From a virus, in IMG/VR virus record IMGVR_UViG_3300010373_000097, positions 1 through 34,953 of that record: a stretch of 34,953 nucleotides of DNA; one strand, written 5' to 3'. Positions 19,164 through 27,438 of this stretch are shown here, in pieces (position 1 is the first letter of the stretch; every line of letters starts with the position of its first letter). The translations under genes and the position numbers were made by a program. The notes beneath the pieces are model-generated. The model was not told where the DNA came from, did no database searches, and saw only the letters and a list, made by a program, of their open reading frames with translations.

Positions 19164-19769
19164 ATGCGAACGATGCTGGTCGTGGGAAGCGCACCATGCT
19201 TGTTCGAGGACGTAGAGCGCGCACTGAAGCTCCGTCCGCTCGCGAGTCTGATGTTGGTCAACGGCGCGTGTACCGCGATCGAAAACGCGGAGCACGTCCT
19301 GGCGGGCCACGAAGAGAAGGCCGAGATGTTCGCCGCGGAGCGGCGGCGGCGCTTCCCGAACGCACCGCCTTGGCAGTTGCACGCTTGCTGCAACCTCAAG
19401 CGACTCGACCTGTACCGGTCAATGTTCCCCTCGGTCACCCGCTGGTGGCCGCACGAGAAGGGGACGGGCGCAACGTCCGCCAGCAAGGCCGTGAGGCTCT
19501 GCTTCGACATGGGCGCCGACGAAGTGATTTTGTGTGGTTGCCCGCTGGACCAGCCTGGCTACTTTCCCGGCGAGGCGAAGGTCCATCAGCAAGTTAGTTG
19601 TGAGCGCATCGGCGACCACGGCATGTCTCGCATCGGTATCCCGGTGCAGGAGACGCGAATCATCAAAGCGTATCGGACGCGCTTCAAACAATTGGCCGAA
19701 GGCGAGTTTAAGGGGAAGGTGTTTTCAATGAGCGGGTTTACCCGCGAATGTCTTGGCGAACCACAGTAG
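19164..19769 (+). CDS. Rossmann-like protein of the sugar module (DUF115-like), 201 aa
   Basis: The ATG at 19164 lies 4 nt after the previous stop. The N-terminus MLVVGSAPCLFEDVERALKL resembles the VVGSGPSL start of DUF115/MAF-like glycosyltransferase-related Rossmann folds. VILCGCPLDQPGYFPG lies further on, and the C-terminus has helices (RTRFKQLAEGEFKGKVFSMS). Such proteins handle nucleotide sugars or transfer sugars. The exact activity is not established here. Its neighbours (two glycosyltransferases, an epimerase, a GT2 enzyme) support a carbohydrate role. Confidence 0.55.
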   Translation: MRTMLVVGSAPCLFEDVERALKLRPLASLMLVNGACTAIENAEHVLAGHEEKAEMFAAERRRRFPNAPPWQLHACCNLKRLDLYRSMFPSVTRWWPHEKGTGATSASKAVRLCFDMGADEVILCGCPLDQPGYFPGEAKVHQQVSCERIGDHGMSRIGIPVQETRIIKAYRTRFKQLAEGEFKGKVFSMSGFTRECLGEPQ

Positions 19770-19781
19770 AGGAAATTTGAC

Positions 19782-19991
19782 GTGGCAGTAAAGCCCCTTA
19801 ACAAGGACAAAGACGGTTCAGTGCTGGACACGAACGTGACCACACTGACCACAACGGTTGCGAATCTCGGCAACAGCCCGGCGAAGTTTGCTGCACAGGC
19901 AGCGCTTGATCAGGCCCAGCGTGAGCTCGTCCTGCACTATCTGAACAACGGTCGCATCACCGCGGCTTCTGTTCTTTCGACACTCTCCTAA
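19782..19991 (+). CDS. Hypothetical protein, 69 aa
   Basis: The GTG at 19782 follows AGAGGAAA. The protein (MAVKPLNKDKDGSVLDTNVT, then TTVANLGNSPAKFAAQ) is small, Thr/Asn-rich and helical towards its end. No motif identifies it. It lies among small genes between the capsid unit and the sugar genes. Confidence 0.5.
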   Translation: MAVKPLNKDKDGSVLDTNVTTLTTTVANLGNSPAKFAAQAALDQAQRELVLHYLNNGRITAASVLSTLS

Positions 19992-20000
19992 GAGGTATCT

Positions 20001-20339
20001 ATGGCACTTTGGGTAAAAGTCAAAGAAGCCGCCACCTACCCCGAGGTGAGGAAGGTCTATAAGCGCGCCGGCGGCGGTCAGGGCACCGGCCAGGTCATCG
20101 GGCAGGGCCAGTCGCAGACGACCGGCAACCCGACGAGCGCCGCGAAGGGCTTCCTTAACACCGTGAAGAAGTACGTGCAGGACGCCGCCAACGGGCTGAG
20201 TCCGACGCTTCCGTCGTGGATCCGCCTCGCTCCTGGCAGTGCACCCGGGCAGTGGCAGAACGCGATTGTCGATGTCACGGCGATTCCGGGTGTCCGGAAG
20301 CTCCGCGACAACGGCAAGTGGACCGGCTTCCCGAACTAA
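20001..20339 (+). CDS. Hypothetical protein, 112 aa
   Basis: The ATG at 20001 follows AGAGG. The protein begins MALWVKVKEAATYPEVRKVY, has a Gly/Gln-rich linker (GGGQGTGQVIGQGQSQTTG), a helix (NTVKKYVQDAANGL) and a final IPGVRKLRDNGKWTGFPN. I do not recognise the family. It sits immediately before the glycosyltransferase genes. Confidence 0.5.
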   Translation: MALWVKVKEAATYPEVRKVYKRAGGGQGTGQVIGQGQSQTTGNPTSAAKGFLNTVKKYVQDAANGLSPTLPSWIRLAPGSAPGQWQNAIVDVTAIPGVRKLRDNGKWTGFPN

Positions 20340-20351
20340 GGTAGGTGACGC

Positions 20352-21050
20352 GTGGAGAAGCGCGTCGTTACCGTTCTTCGGAGCGGCGGCGAGTATGAGC
20401 CCAAGCACGTCCTGGCGATGCAACGCCAAGTCGCGCAATGGGCGCCTGATGCAATGTACGAATGTTTGTCAGATATCGACATACCGGGCGTCAAGTGTAC
20501 ACCGCTTCGACATAGTTGGCCCGGTTGGTGGGCGAAGCTCGAGTTGTTTCGGCCTGACATCGAGGGCGGTTACCTCTACACCGATCTCGACAATGTGATC
20601 GTCGGGCCAATTGACGACATGTTCCGTACTCGGTACACGACGCAGGCCACCGGTTGGAATGCGCTGATGTATGTGCCGCGCGACGACCACGAGTTCGCGC
20701 TCAACGCCAGGAGGGCGTACCGCGAATTCAAGCTTGACCAAGACCGCGGGGCGCTTGAGACCTTCCGGCAGAAATTCAAGTCCGCCGAGCCGTTCGTCCC
20801 GTTCGGCGATGCGGGCTTCATGAATCAGTACGTGAGTGGCGAAGCGTGGGAGGAAGTCCTCCCGGGCCAAGTGGTCAACATCGTTCAGTTGATCACCCGA
20901 TGGCCGTTCACGCATCAGCAAGCGGATCCGCTGACGTATCCGTATAAGCGCCCGCCGCCGGGCACCCGCGTGGTGCTCTGTGCGAACAAGATCCGGCGCC
21001 CCTGGAAGTTGAAGCTGTTTCAGCATTTGTACGACGAGGGAGAAGTATGA
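20352..21050 (+). CDS. GT-A glycosyltransferase with DxD motif, paralogue 1
   Basis: The GTG at 20352 starts MEKRVVTVLRSGGEYEPKHV. The protein has the PGWWAKLELF motif and GGYLYTDLDNVIVGPIDD with the metal-binding DxD at D78/D80, like GT8-type or capsular glycosyltransferases. The later PFGDAGFMNQYV is typical of the acceptor-side loop. It would use a nucleotide sugar in the cytoplasm. It is homologous to the gene at 23023 (same EPKHV/HPSHV and PGWWAK motifs). The stop overlaps the epimerase ATG. Confidence 0.75.
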   Translation: MEKRVVTVLRSGGEYEPKHVLAMQRQVAQWAPDAMYECLSDIDIPGVKCTPLRHSWPGWWAKLELFRPDIEGGYLYTDLDNVIVGPIDDMFRTRYTTQATGWNALMYVPRDDHEFALNARRAYREFKLDQDRGALETFRQKFKSAEPFVPFGDAGFMNQYVSGEAWEEVLPGQVVNIVQLITRWPFTHQQADPLTYPYKRPPPGTRVVLCANKIRRPWKLKLFQHLYDEGEV

Positions 21051-21949
21051 AGATTGCAGTTACCGGCCACCTCGGCACGATCGGTCGTCCTCTGGTCAGC
21101 GCGCTGCGCGCGGCCGGTCACGAGGTGGTTGGGATCGATCTGCGGCATGACGCCGACGGCGTGCGCGCCGACATCGCGAATTTTCAACAGCTCGCACGCG
21201 CCGTGCCGCGCGGCATCGATCTGATGTATCACCTGGCTGCGGAGTTTGGCCGTCACAACGGCGAGGACTACAACCAGCAGCTGTGGCAGACCAATGCGAT
21301 CGGCACGAAGAACGTGCTGCGTCTGCAAGAGGTGAGGGGATTTAAGCTCATATTCGCCTCAAGTTCTGAGGTGTATGGCGAGCGCAAGGACACGCTGCTG
21401 ACCGAAGATCTGCCGCTGTCCCCGTTCTACCTTTCGAACGACTATGCGATCAGCAAGCTCGTCAACGAGGGGCAGATCCACAATGCGCGGCAGCAGTGGG
21501 GCAATCAGGTGATGACGCTGCGCTTCTTCAACGCCTACGGCCCCGGCGAGCATTACCACGCGTACCGCAGCGTCGTGTGCCTGTTCGCTTACCGGGCGCT
21601 CAAGGGGATCCCGTACGACGTGTACGAGGGATACCACCGGGTGTTCCAGTACGTCGATGACTTGGTCGCGACGCTGGTGCGTGCGGCCGACCGATTCCAC
21701 GACGGTCTGACGATCAACGTCGGCGGCGAGGAATACTGCTCGGTCCGCCAGCTGCACGAAGAGATTTGCAAGTACGTGCCGCAGGCGGCGTCGCTCGCAC
21801 GCTTCCTCCCCGAGGAAAAGCACAACGTCGTCAACAAGCGACCGTGCATCGCGCGGGCGTTGACGATCCTCGGGCACGACCCAACCACTCGCCTCAAGGT
21901 AGGCGTACCGAAGACGATCGACTGGTTGCGACAGACGTACGGTCTGTAA
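21047..21949 (+). CDS. NAD-dependent nucleotide-sugar epimerase/dehydratase
   Basis: The ATG at 21047 overlaps the previous TGA (ATGA). The 300-residue protein is an extended short-chain dehydrogenase: nucleotide-binding TGHLGTIG at residues 6-13, LIFASSSEVYGER with the catalytic-loop Ser, and YAISK with Tyr133 and Lys137. It fits a UDP-sugar 4-epimerase or 4,6-dehydratase, and substrate cannot be told from motifs alone. With the flanking glycosyltransferases it would make or change a sugar donor. Confidence 0.85.
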   Translation: MKIAVTGHLGTIGRPLVSALRAAGHEVVGIDLRHDADGVRADIANFQQLARAVPRGIDLMYHLAAEFGRHNGEDYNQQLWQTNAIGTKNVLRLQEVRGFKLIFASSSEVYGERKDTLLTEDLPLSPFYLSNDYAISKLVNEGQIHNARQQWGNQVMTLRFFNAYGPGEHYHAYRSVVCLFAYRALKGIPYDVYEGYHRVFQYVDDLVATLVRAADRFHDGLTINVGGEEYCSVRQLHEEICKYVPQAASLARFLPEEKHNVVNKRPCIARALTILGHDPTTRLKVGVPKTIDWLRQTYGL

Positions 21950-22659
21950 TGCGCCCGCTGTCGGTTTGCATGCCGTACTTCATGCGGCCGCGCGAACTCG
22001 CGCGTTCGCTGGCGGCATACGACAAGGTCTACCCGGACTTCGATTTCGAGTTCTCGATCTGCGATGACGGCTCGGAGATTCCGCTGCCGGAGTACGACGA
22101 CCAACGGATCAAGATCACGCGCTTGCCGATCAAGCGGCGTGCGATGAATCCGGTGGTGCCGATCAACCGCGCGGTGCGCGCATCGACCCGGGACGTCATC
22201 GTTCTGACCAACCCCGAGATAGAGCACCGCGATCGTGTGCTCGACAAGATGCTGGACGCGCTCACCGGGCCGAACGACTACGTGATGACCGGCTGCCGCG
22301 ACACCACGCGCGGCGACTGGTTCGCCGGCCCCGAGGCGCCTCGTTGCCCCGTCGGCGGTCGTAAGCCGATACCGCCCGGTACTGAATTGCATTTCGCGGT
22401 CATGTTTCATCGATCGTTGTTTGAGCGAGCCGGGGGCTTTGATGAAGAGTTCAGAGAGCTTCCAGGCTGCGACGATAACGACTGGCTGTGGAAGCTCTGG
22501 TCACTCGGTGATGTGAATTTCAAATACGTACCTGGCGTTGTATGGCATCACAAGAGCCCGCGCGGCGCCTGGACCGGATCATTGGAAAAGTCGTTCGCAC
22601 GATTGGATGCGAAGTGGGGCCATTTACCGGAGTACCAACGTGCCGCGCAGGGACGTTGA
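21949..22659 (+). CDS. GT2-type glycosyltransferase
   Basis: The ATG at 21949 overlaps the epimerase stop (TAATG); the longer frame upstream is a shadow. The GT2 pattern is clear: MRPLSVCMPYFMRPRELARS, SICDDGSEIP with the DDGS at residues 39-42, a conserved NPEIEHRD where a DxD-type site sits, and the C-terminal GFDEEFRELPG followed by CDDNDWLWKLW. It would add a sugar to a polysaccharide or protein. It sits in the sugar module between the two GT-A paralogues. Confidence 0.82.
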   Translation: MRPLSVCMPYFMRPRELARSLAAYDKVYPDFDFEFSICDDGSEIPLPEYDDQRIKITRLPIKRRAMNPVVPINRAVRASTRDVIVLTNPEIEHRDRVLDKMLDALTGPNDYVMTGCRDTTRGDWFAGPEAPRCPVGGRKPIPPGTELHFAVMFHRSLFERAGGFDEEFRELPGCDDNDWLWKLWSLGDVNFKYVPGVVWHHKSPRGAWTGSLEKSFARLDAKWGHLPEYQRAAQGR

Positions 22660-23035
22660 GAAAAAGCGGGCGTACGACAAAGCCCGCTATGCCGCTCAAG
22701 GCGAACAAGTGCGTGCGCGTAGACGGGCGGAGCACGCCGTGCGGAAGCAAGACCCGACGTACCGAATGAAGCAGCGCAACTGGACTCGCGCAGCGATGTG
22801 GCGTCGCAAGGGTATGCCCACACCCACACGGCCGGAGCCGAGTTGCTGTGAGATTTGCAAGCGGCCACCCGGTAAGCATCGACTCGCATTGGATCACGGG
22901 CATGAGTCTGGAAAATTTCGTGGGTGGCTGTGCCACAACTGCAATGTAAGTCTCGGGTTGTTCGCAGACAACCCAGCGTGGCTTGAGCGAGCCGCGCAAT
23001 ACGTACGGAGCGAAGGAGAAGCGTGCGCATCGTAA
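22640..23035 (+). CDS. Endonuclease VII-like HNH nuclease, copy 2
   Basis: The GTG at 22640 follows CGGAG and starts inside the last 20 nt of the GT2 gene; a longer upstream frame lacks support. The 131-residue protein begins MPRRDVEKKRAYDKARYAAQ (basic helix) and has CCEICKRPPGKHR zinc ligands, then LDHGHESGKFRGWLCHNCN with catalytic residues at D85-H88. It is closely similar in layout to the gene at 12552. The terminal part overlaps the glycosyltransferase start by 13 nt. Its insertion within the sugar module suggests a mobile or homing-type gene. Confidence 0.82.
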   Translation: MPRRDVEKKRAYDKARYAAQGEQVRARRRAEHAVRKQDPTYRMKQRNWTRAAMWRRKGMPTPTRPEPSCCEICKRPPGKHRLALDHGHESGKFRGWLCHNCNVSLGLFADNPAWLERAAQYVRSEGEACAS

Positions 23036-23658
23036 CAGTGTTCAACTCGCGGCCGCTCCACGGCACTCAAGAGTATCACCCGTCGCACGTGGTCGCTTTA
23101 CAAGAGCAAGTAGCGAAGTGGGCTCCCGGTGCGCAGTTCGAGTGCCTAACCGATGTCCCTATTTCAGGCGTGCCGACTCTTCCGCTCCGGCATCGGTTCC
23201 CCGGTTGGTGGGCGAAAATGGAATTGCTTTCGCCGGAAGTACCGGGCGATTTCCTATTTATGGATCTCGATACGGTTCTCACCGGACCGTTGGATGACAT
23301 TCTCGCCCAGCGCGAGCTGACGTTGCTCCGTGATTTCTATCGAGACGGAAAGAAATACAAGGAAGGTCTCGGCGGCGGGTTGATGTATCTGCCGGAGGAG
23401 TCTCGCGCCCCCGTCTGGAAATATTGGATGACGAATCCTGCGTACAACATGAGGTTGTACAGCCGAGGCGATCAGTTCTTATTCGAACGTTTCTGGCTGC
23501 AAAGCGCTAAGCGTTGGCAGGACGTAGTCCCCGGTCAAGTTGTTAGTTGGAAGGTTCATTGCGTGGGGGACATCGTTCCTCCGAACGCGCGTCTCGTGGC
23601 GTTTCATGGAAAGCCCCGGCCCTGGGGAGTGGGCAAATTTCGCGAGCTGTATAAATGA
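23023..23658 (+). CDS. GT-A glycosyltransferase with DxD motif, paralogue 2
   Basis: The GTG at 23023 starts MRIVTVFNSRPLHGTQEYHP. It has PGWWAKMELL and DFLFMDLDTVLTGPLDD with DxD at D81/D83, and ends GKPRPWGVGKFRELYK. It is a diverged copy of the gene at 20352 over the catalytic core; the first copy is about 20 residues longer. It is the last gene of the sugar module and overlaps the tail-tube gene start (ATGA). Confidence 0.75.
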   Translation: MRIVTVFNSRPLHGTQEYHPSHVVALQEQVAKWAPGAQFECLTDVPISGVPTLPLRHRFPGWWAKMELLSPEVPGDFLFMDLDTVLTGPLDDILAQRELTLLRDFYRDGKKYKEGLGGGLMYLPEESRAPVWKYWMTNPAYNMRLYSRGDQFLFERFWLQSAKRWQDVVPGQVVSWKVHCVGDIVPPNARLVAFHGKPRPWGVGKFRELYK

Positions 23659-24269
23659 CCGCACCCGCCCCGATCGTAAACCAGACGAAGCTGAGCATGT
23701 GCTCGGCGGCGCTCGTCCTGTGCGGCGAGAAGCCGATGAACTCGCTCACCGACAACCGCTATGGCGCGGCAGTCTGCGCAGCGCTCTTCGATATGGTGTA
23801 CGAGAACGAGTTGCAGAGCAATCGCTGGCGCTTCTCGTGCAAGAAGGGGCAGCTCTCACAACTGAACGTCACGCCGCCGAACGAGTGGCAGTACGTCTAT
23901 CAGCTGCCCACAGACATGCTCATCGGCACGGGCTTTTGGGGCATCGGCCCCGATCGGGCGTATGAGATCTACGGCAACGTCATGTACACCAACATGACGT
24001 CCAACCCCGGGCCGATCAATCAATCAACACCTGTACTCACGCTGGACTACCAGTTCAAGCCCGACCCTTCGACGGTTCCGTCGTACTTCTCCCTGCTCGT
24101 TACCTACGCGCTCGCGCGCGATGCGATCAAGCCGATCACCGAGTCCGACACTGCAATGACGGCGATGACGGTCAAGTACAACCGCCAGCGCTCGATTGCG
24201 ATGTTCGCCGATGCGCAGCAGCGCCCGAACCGCCAGCTGCAGCACAACCCCTTCGTTCAGGTTAGATAG
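23655..24269 (+). CDS. Tail tubular protein A (podovirus tail tube gatekeeper)
   Basis: The ATG at 23655 overlaps the glycosyltransferase stop. The 204-residue protein has the T7 gp11-like pattern: an N-terminal helical part (NQTKLSMCSAALVLCGEKPM), then NSLTDNRYGAAVCAALFDMV and LQSNRWRFSCKKGQLSQL, and a beta-rich central region with a tail. Rings of it form the top of the short tail under the portal. The stop TAG overlaps the GTG of tail tube B (TAGTG). Confidence 0.85.
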   Translation: MTAPAPIVNQTKLSMCSAALVLCGEKPMNSLTDNRYGAAVCAALFDMVYENELQSNRWRFSCKKGQLSQLNVTPPNEWQYVYQLPTDMLIGTGFWGIGPDRAYEIYGNVMYTNMTSNPGPINQSTPVLTLDYQFKPDPSTVPSYFSLLVTYALARDAIKPITESDTAMTAMTVKYNRQRSIAMFADAQQRPNRQLQHNPFVQVR

Positions 24270-26926
24270 TGGGTCAGGAGATCCAAACCCACAGCGTCCA
24301 GAACAACTTCCTCTCGGGGGTTCTGGACTCGAGGGCGCAGGGGCGTGTCGATACGAGCGCCTACATCTCGAGCATGCTCAACGGCACGAACGTCGAGATG
24401 GTGCATCTCGGCGGCGTGCAGCGTCGGCGTGGGCTCGTGCAGAAGTTCGTCGCCCCGAACCAGCTGACCGCGCTGTCCGGCACGTACACGATGCCGAACG
24501 GCGGCACGGCTTCTACGCTCAAGCAGACCTGGTGGGGCTCACTCGCAGCGGCCCCCAGCAGCACAACTACGACGACACCGCCGAATACCACAGACCCTTG
24601 GGTGGTTGTTCACGTTGATCTGGGCAGCGCGAAGAACGTGCTGTTCGCCGACGTCATCGGCTTGACGCTCGCCAGCGGCTCGAGCACTCAGTTCTGCATC
24701 CAGTACAGCACGGACGATACGAACTGGACGACGCTTGGCACAGCGCTGCCGCAGCTGGATAGCACAGCAAACTACACATACCGTCGCACGGCGGGCGTGA
24801 CGTACCCGGCCAGCTACACGACCGCGCGCTACTGGCGCCTAGCGAAGATTGGCGGCACGAATCTGACCGCCGAGAGCACGCTGACAGCCTTCACGCTGTG
24901 GGGTGATTCGGGCACGGTGTCAAGCGGACGCCTGATCCCTTTCGAAGTATCGACCGGCGAGCAGTACATGGCGGTGCTTTCCGACCGCTCAGCGATCATC
25001 ACGAACAATAGCGGCGCCATCGTCGACTATGTGGCGATGCCGTATCTGAGCTCGGATCTGGCAGCAGTAGACGCCCAGTCGAGCGCCGAGTCGATGATGG
25101 TCGTGCACCAGAACTACTACCCGCAGTTCCTGATTCGGCTGTCCTCACCGCTCGCCACGGGCGTAGCGAACGCGAACTTTTACAACTTCCAGACGTTCCT
25201 GGCGACCTTCTCGGCGATTCCGCAGATCGACTACGCGGATAGCCTGAGCCCGACGCCGACGTCGGACCTGCAGACTCTGACGTTCACCAGCGGCTGGAAC
25301 GTGGGCGACACCTTCACAGTGACGATCCAGACGGACACCACCGGTCCGATCACGTATCTGGGTGACAACCAGAACACCGCAAACGCCATCGCCACGGCCG
25401 TGCAGGCGCTCTGGGTGGTGAACGGATTCACCGGCGTGAGCTGCACGAGCACCGGCAGCTTCGGCTACACGCTGACGTTCGCTAACGATGCGGCCGCTCC
25501 GATAGGTGCGATCGCGATCACCTCGCTCAGCTCCAGCGCGACCGCAACGACGAGCGAGTCGCAGGTCGGTGTTTCCCGCCAGGAGAATGCCTGGAGTTAC
25601 ACGCGCGGCTTCCCGTCGACCGTGACGTTCTACCAAGGGCGCATGTGGTTCGGCGGGCTGCGGTCACAGCAGGAGTCGCTGCTCGGCAGCTGGGTCAACA
25701 ACATCCTGAACTTCTCGACGCAGCAGGGCCTGGACGACCAGGCAGTGTTCGTGACGATGAGCGGCGTCAATTTGAACGCCGTCGTTGGTCTCTTCCCCGC
25801 GCGCTCGTTGTGCGTGTTCACGACCGGCGGTGAGTTCCGCTTCGTCAACGACAACGGCGCTGCGATCACGCCGAGCAGCTTCCCGACGAACCAGACGCAG
25901 TACGGCACCGCGAAGCTCAAGCCCGTCATGATCGACGGGAACATCATTTTCGTTCAGCGGAACCTGAACTCGATCCGCGACTTCCAGTTCGATTACACGC
26001 AGGACCAGTTCAACTCCCTCGGCCTGTCGTCATTCGCGAGTAACCTCGTCTACAACGTACAGGACCTGGCGTCGTGGAACGGCTCGAATGACGAAGAGAT
26101 CAACCTCACCTTCGTTGTGAACGGGGTCAACTCCCGGCGTAACGCGCGGGTGAATCCGAACCCGCTGCCCGACGGCACGTGCGGTGTGTTCAACACCCGC
26201 AAGGAAGCGAGCGTTCAGGGTTGGACGTTGTGGTACAGCCCGGGTGCGAGCGGTACGGACGAGTTCGCGAACGTCGGCACTGTGGTGCAGAGCGTGTTCT
26301 TCCTGATGAACCGGACCCTGAACGGCACCGCCGCGCTCGTCTTCGAGCAGGCGACCGAGGGCACGTTCATGGACTGCAGTACGGGCTCTGTAACGCAAGC
26401 CCCGTCCAGCACGGTGAACAACCTCAACTGGCTGAACGGCATGTCGTGCCGGGTGATCGCGGATGGCTTCGTGCTCGACAACGTGACTCCAGTGAACGGC
26501 TCGGTCACGCTGACGCGGGACGGGCGTCCGTACGTTGCGACGACCTACGAGATCGGGATGAACTTCAACCCGCTCGTGACCCCGATGCCGCTGCAGACGA
26601 CGCACTGGGCCGGGGCGTACGTATCGAACCTCGCGCATAAGAAGCGCATCGTGCGCGTGTACGTGAAAGTCGCGAATACGTTGGGCCTGCAGTATTACGC
26701 GAACCCGCCGACTCCGGGCGGTGCGATTACGCCGTACACGTTCCCGACCACGCAGTTCGACACGATCAACTTCGACAGCTCTCCCGTGCCGTACAGCGGC
26801 ATCCTCGAGGTGGAAGACTCCTCGGTGTGGGATCGCGAGCAGGACAAGATCGTGAACTTCACACAGTCCGATCCGCTGCCGTTCTACCTCATGTACCTCG
26901 ACGTGCAAATCGCAGGCGACCAGTAA
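24269..26926 (+). CDS. Tail tubular protein B with inserted beta domains
   Basis: The GTG at 24269 overlaps the previous stop. The 885-residue protein begins GQEIQTHSVQNNFLSGVLDS, typical of T7 gp12-like nozzle proteins. Residues about 85-212 resemble an F5/8 type C (discoidin) domain (VVVHVDLGSAKNVLFADV, IQYSTDDTNWTTLG, ARYWRLAKIG), a carbohydrate-binding fold. Residues about 332-430 look like a second inserted beta domain (LTFTSGWNVGDTFTVTI). Relatives are about 800 residues, so the inserts fit the size. It forms the tail nozzle. Confidence 0.85.
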   Translation: MGQEIQTHSVQNNFLSGVLDSRAQGRVDTSAYISSMLNGTNVEMVHLGGVQRRRGLVQKFVAPNQLTALSGTYTMPNGGTASTLKQTWWGSLAAAPSSTTTTTPPNTTDPWVVVHVDLGSAKNVLFADVIGLTLASGSSTQFCIQYSTDDTNWTTLGTALPQLDSTANYTYRRTAGVTYPASYTTARYWRLAKIGGTNLTAESTLTAFTLWGDSGTVSSGRLIPFEVSTGEQYMAVLSDRSAIITNNSGAIVDYVAMPYLSSDLAAVDAQSSAESMMVVHQNYYPQFLIRLSSPLATGVANANFYNFQTFLATFSAIPQIDYADSLSPTPTSDLQTLTFTSGWNVGDTFTVTIQTDTTGPITYLGDNQNTANAIATAVQALWVVNGFTGVSCTSTGSFGYTLTFANDAAAPIGAIAITSLSSSATATTSESQVGVSRQENAWSYTRGFPSTVTFYQGRMWFGGLRSQQESLLGSWVNNILNFSTQQGLDDQAVFVTMSGVNLNAVVGLFPARSLCVFTTGGEFRFVNDNGAAITPSSFPTNQTQYGTAKLKPVMIDGNIIFVQRNLNSIRDFQFDYTQDQFNSLGLSSFASNLVYNVQDLASWNGSNDEEINLTFVVNGVNSRRNARVNPNPLPDGTCGVFNTRKEASVQGWTLWYSPGASGTDEFANVGTVVQSVFFLMNRTLNGTAALVFEQATEGTFMDCSTGSVTQAPSSTVNNLNWLNGMSCRVIADGFVLDNVTPVNGSVTLTRDGRPYVATTYEIGMNFNPLVTPMPLQTTHWAGAYVSNLAHKKRIVRVYVKVANTLGLQYYANPPTPGGAITPYTFPTTQFDTINFDSSPVPYSGILEVEDSSVWDREQDKIVNFTQSDPLPFYLMYLDVQIAGDQ

Positions 26927-27438
26927 TGGCATCAATTTCACTACCGACAGCGGCGATCATCGCAGCAAGCGTCAGTGCCGCCGCGGCCGGTGTTTCGGCT
27001 TACGAGTCGCGCGAGCAGGGCATCGCCACGCAGCGCATGGACCGCCAGAAGGCGACCGTCGCCAAAGAACAGGCGACGCAGCAGCAGATCAACATGCGCC
27101 AGAAGATGCTGGCGGCATTGGCTACGCAGAACGCACAGGCGGGCGTCGGAGGCATCGGCACCGGTCGCGGCACCAGCTTCGGTGCGAACGCGCTACGGCA
27201 GATCAAGCAGGCGCAGAACGATCTCCTCGTGAACAACGCCAATGAGGCGGCTCAGACTTCGCTGCTCGATGCTGCCGGAGCCAACGCGGCGGCTGCGGGC
27301 ACTGCGGGCGCGGTGGGCGATGTGCTCCAGGGAACCAGCAGCCTGTTCAAGTCAGGCGTGTTCTCGGGCAGCGGTGCTCCGTCCGCGGGCTATACGGCGG
27401 CCCAGAACACTATCGCGGCAGCAGGCGGTACGGCCTAA
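26926..27438 (+). CDS. Internal virion protein (gp14-like position), 170 aa
   Basis: The ATG at 26926 overlaps the tail tube B stop (TAATG). A short hydrophobic N-terminus (SLPTAAIIAASVSAAAAGVS) is followed by a long Gln/Ala-rich helix (ATVAKEQATQQQINMRQKML) and a Gly/Ala/Ser-rich tail. Length, composition and position after the tail tube match T7 gp14-like ejected internal proteins, which insert into the outer membrane. The assignment is positional. Confidence 0.7.
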   Translation: MASISLPTAAIIAASVSAAAAGVSAYESREQGIATQRMDRQKATVAKEQATQQQINMRQKMLAALATQNAQAGVGGIGTGRGTSFGANALRQIKQAQNDLLVNNANEAAQTSLLDAAGANAAAAGTAGAVGDVLQGTSSLFKSGVFSGSGAPSAGYTAAQNTIAAAGGTA

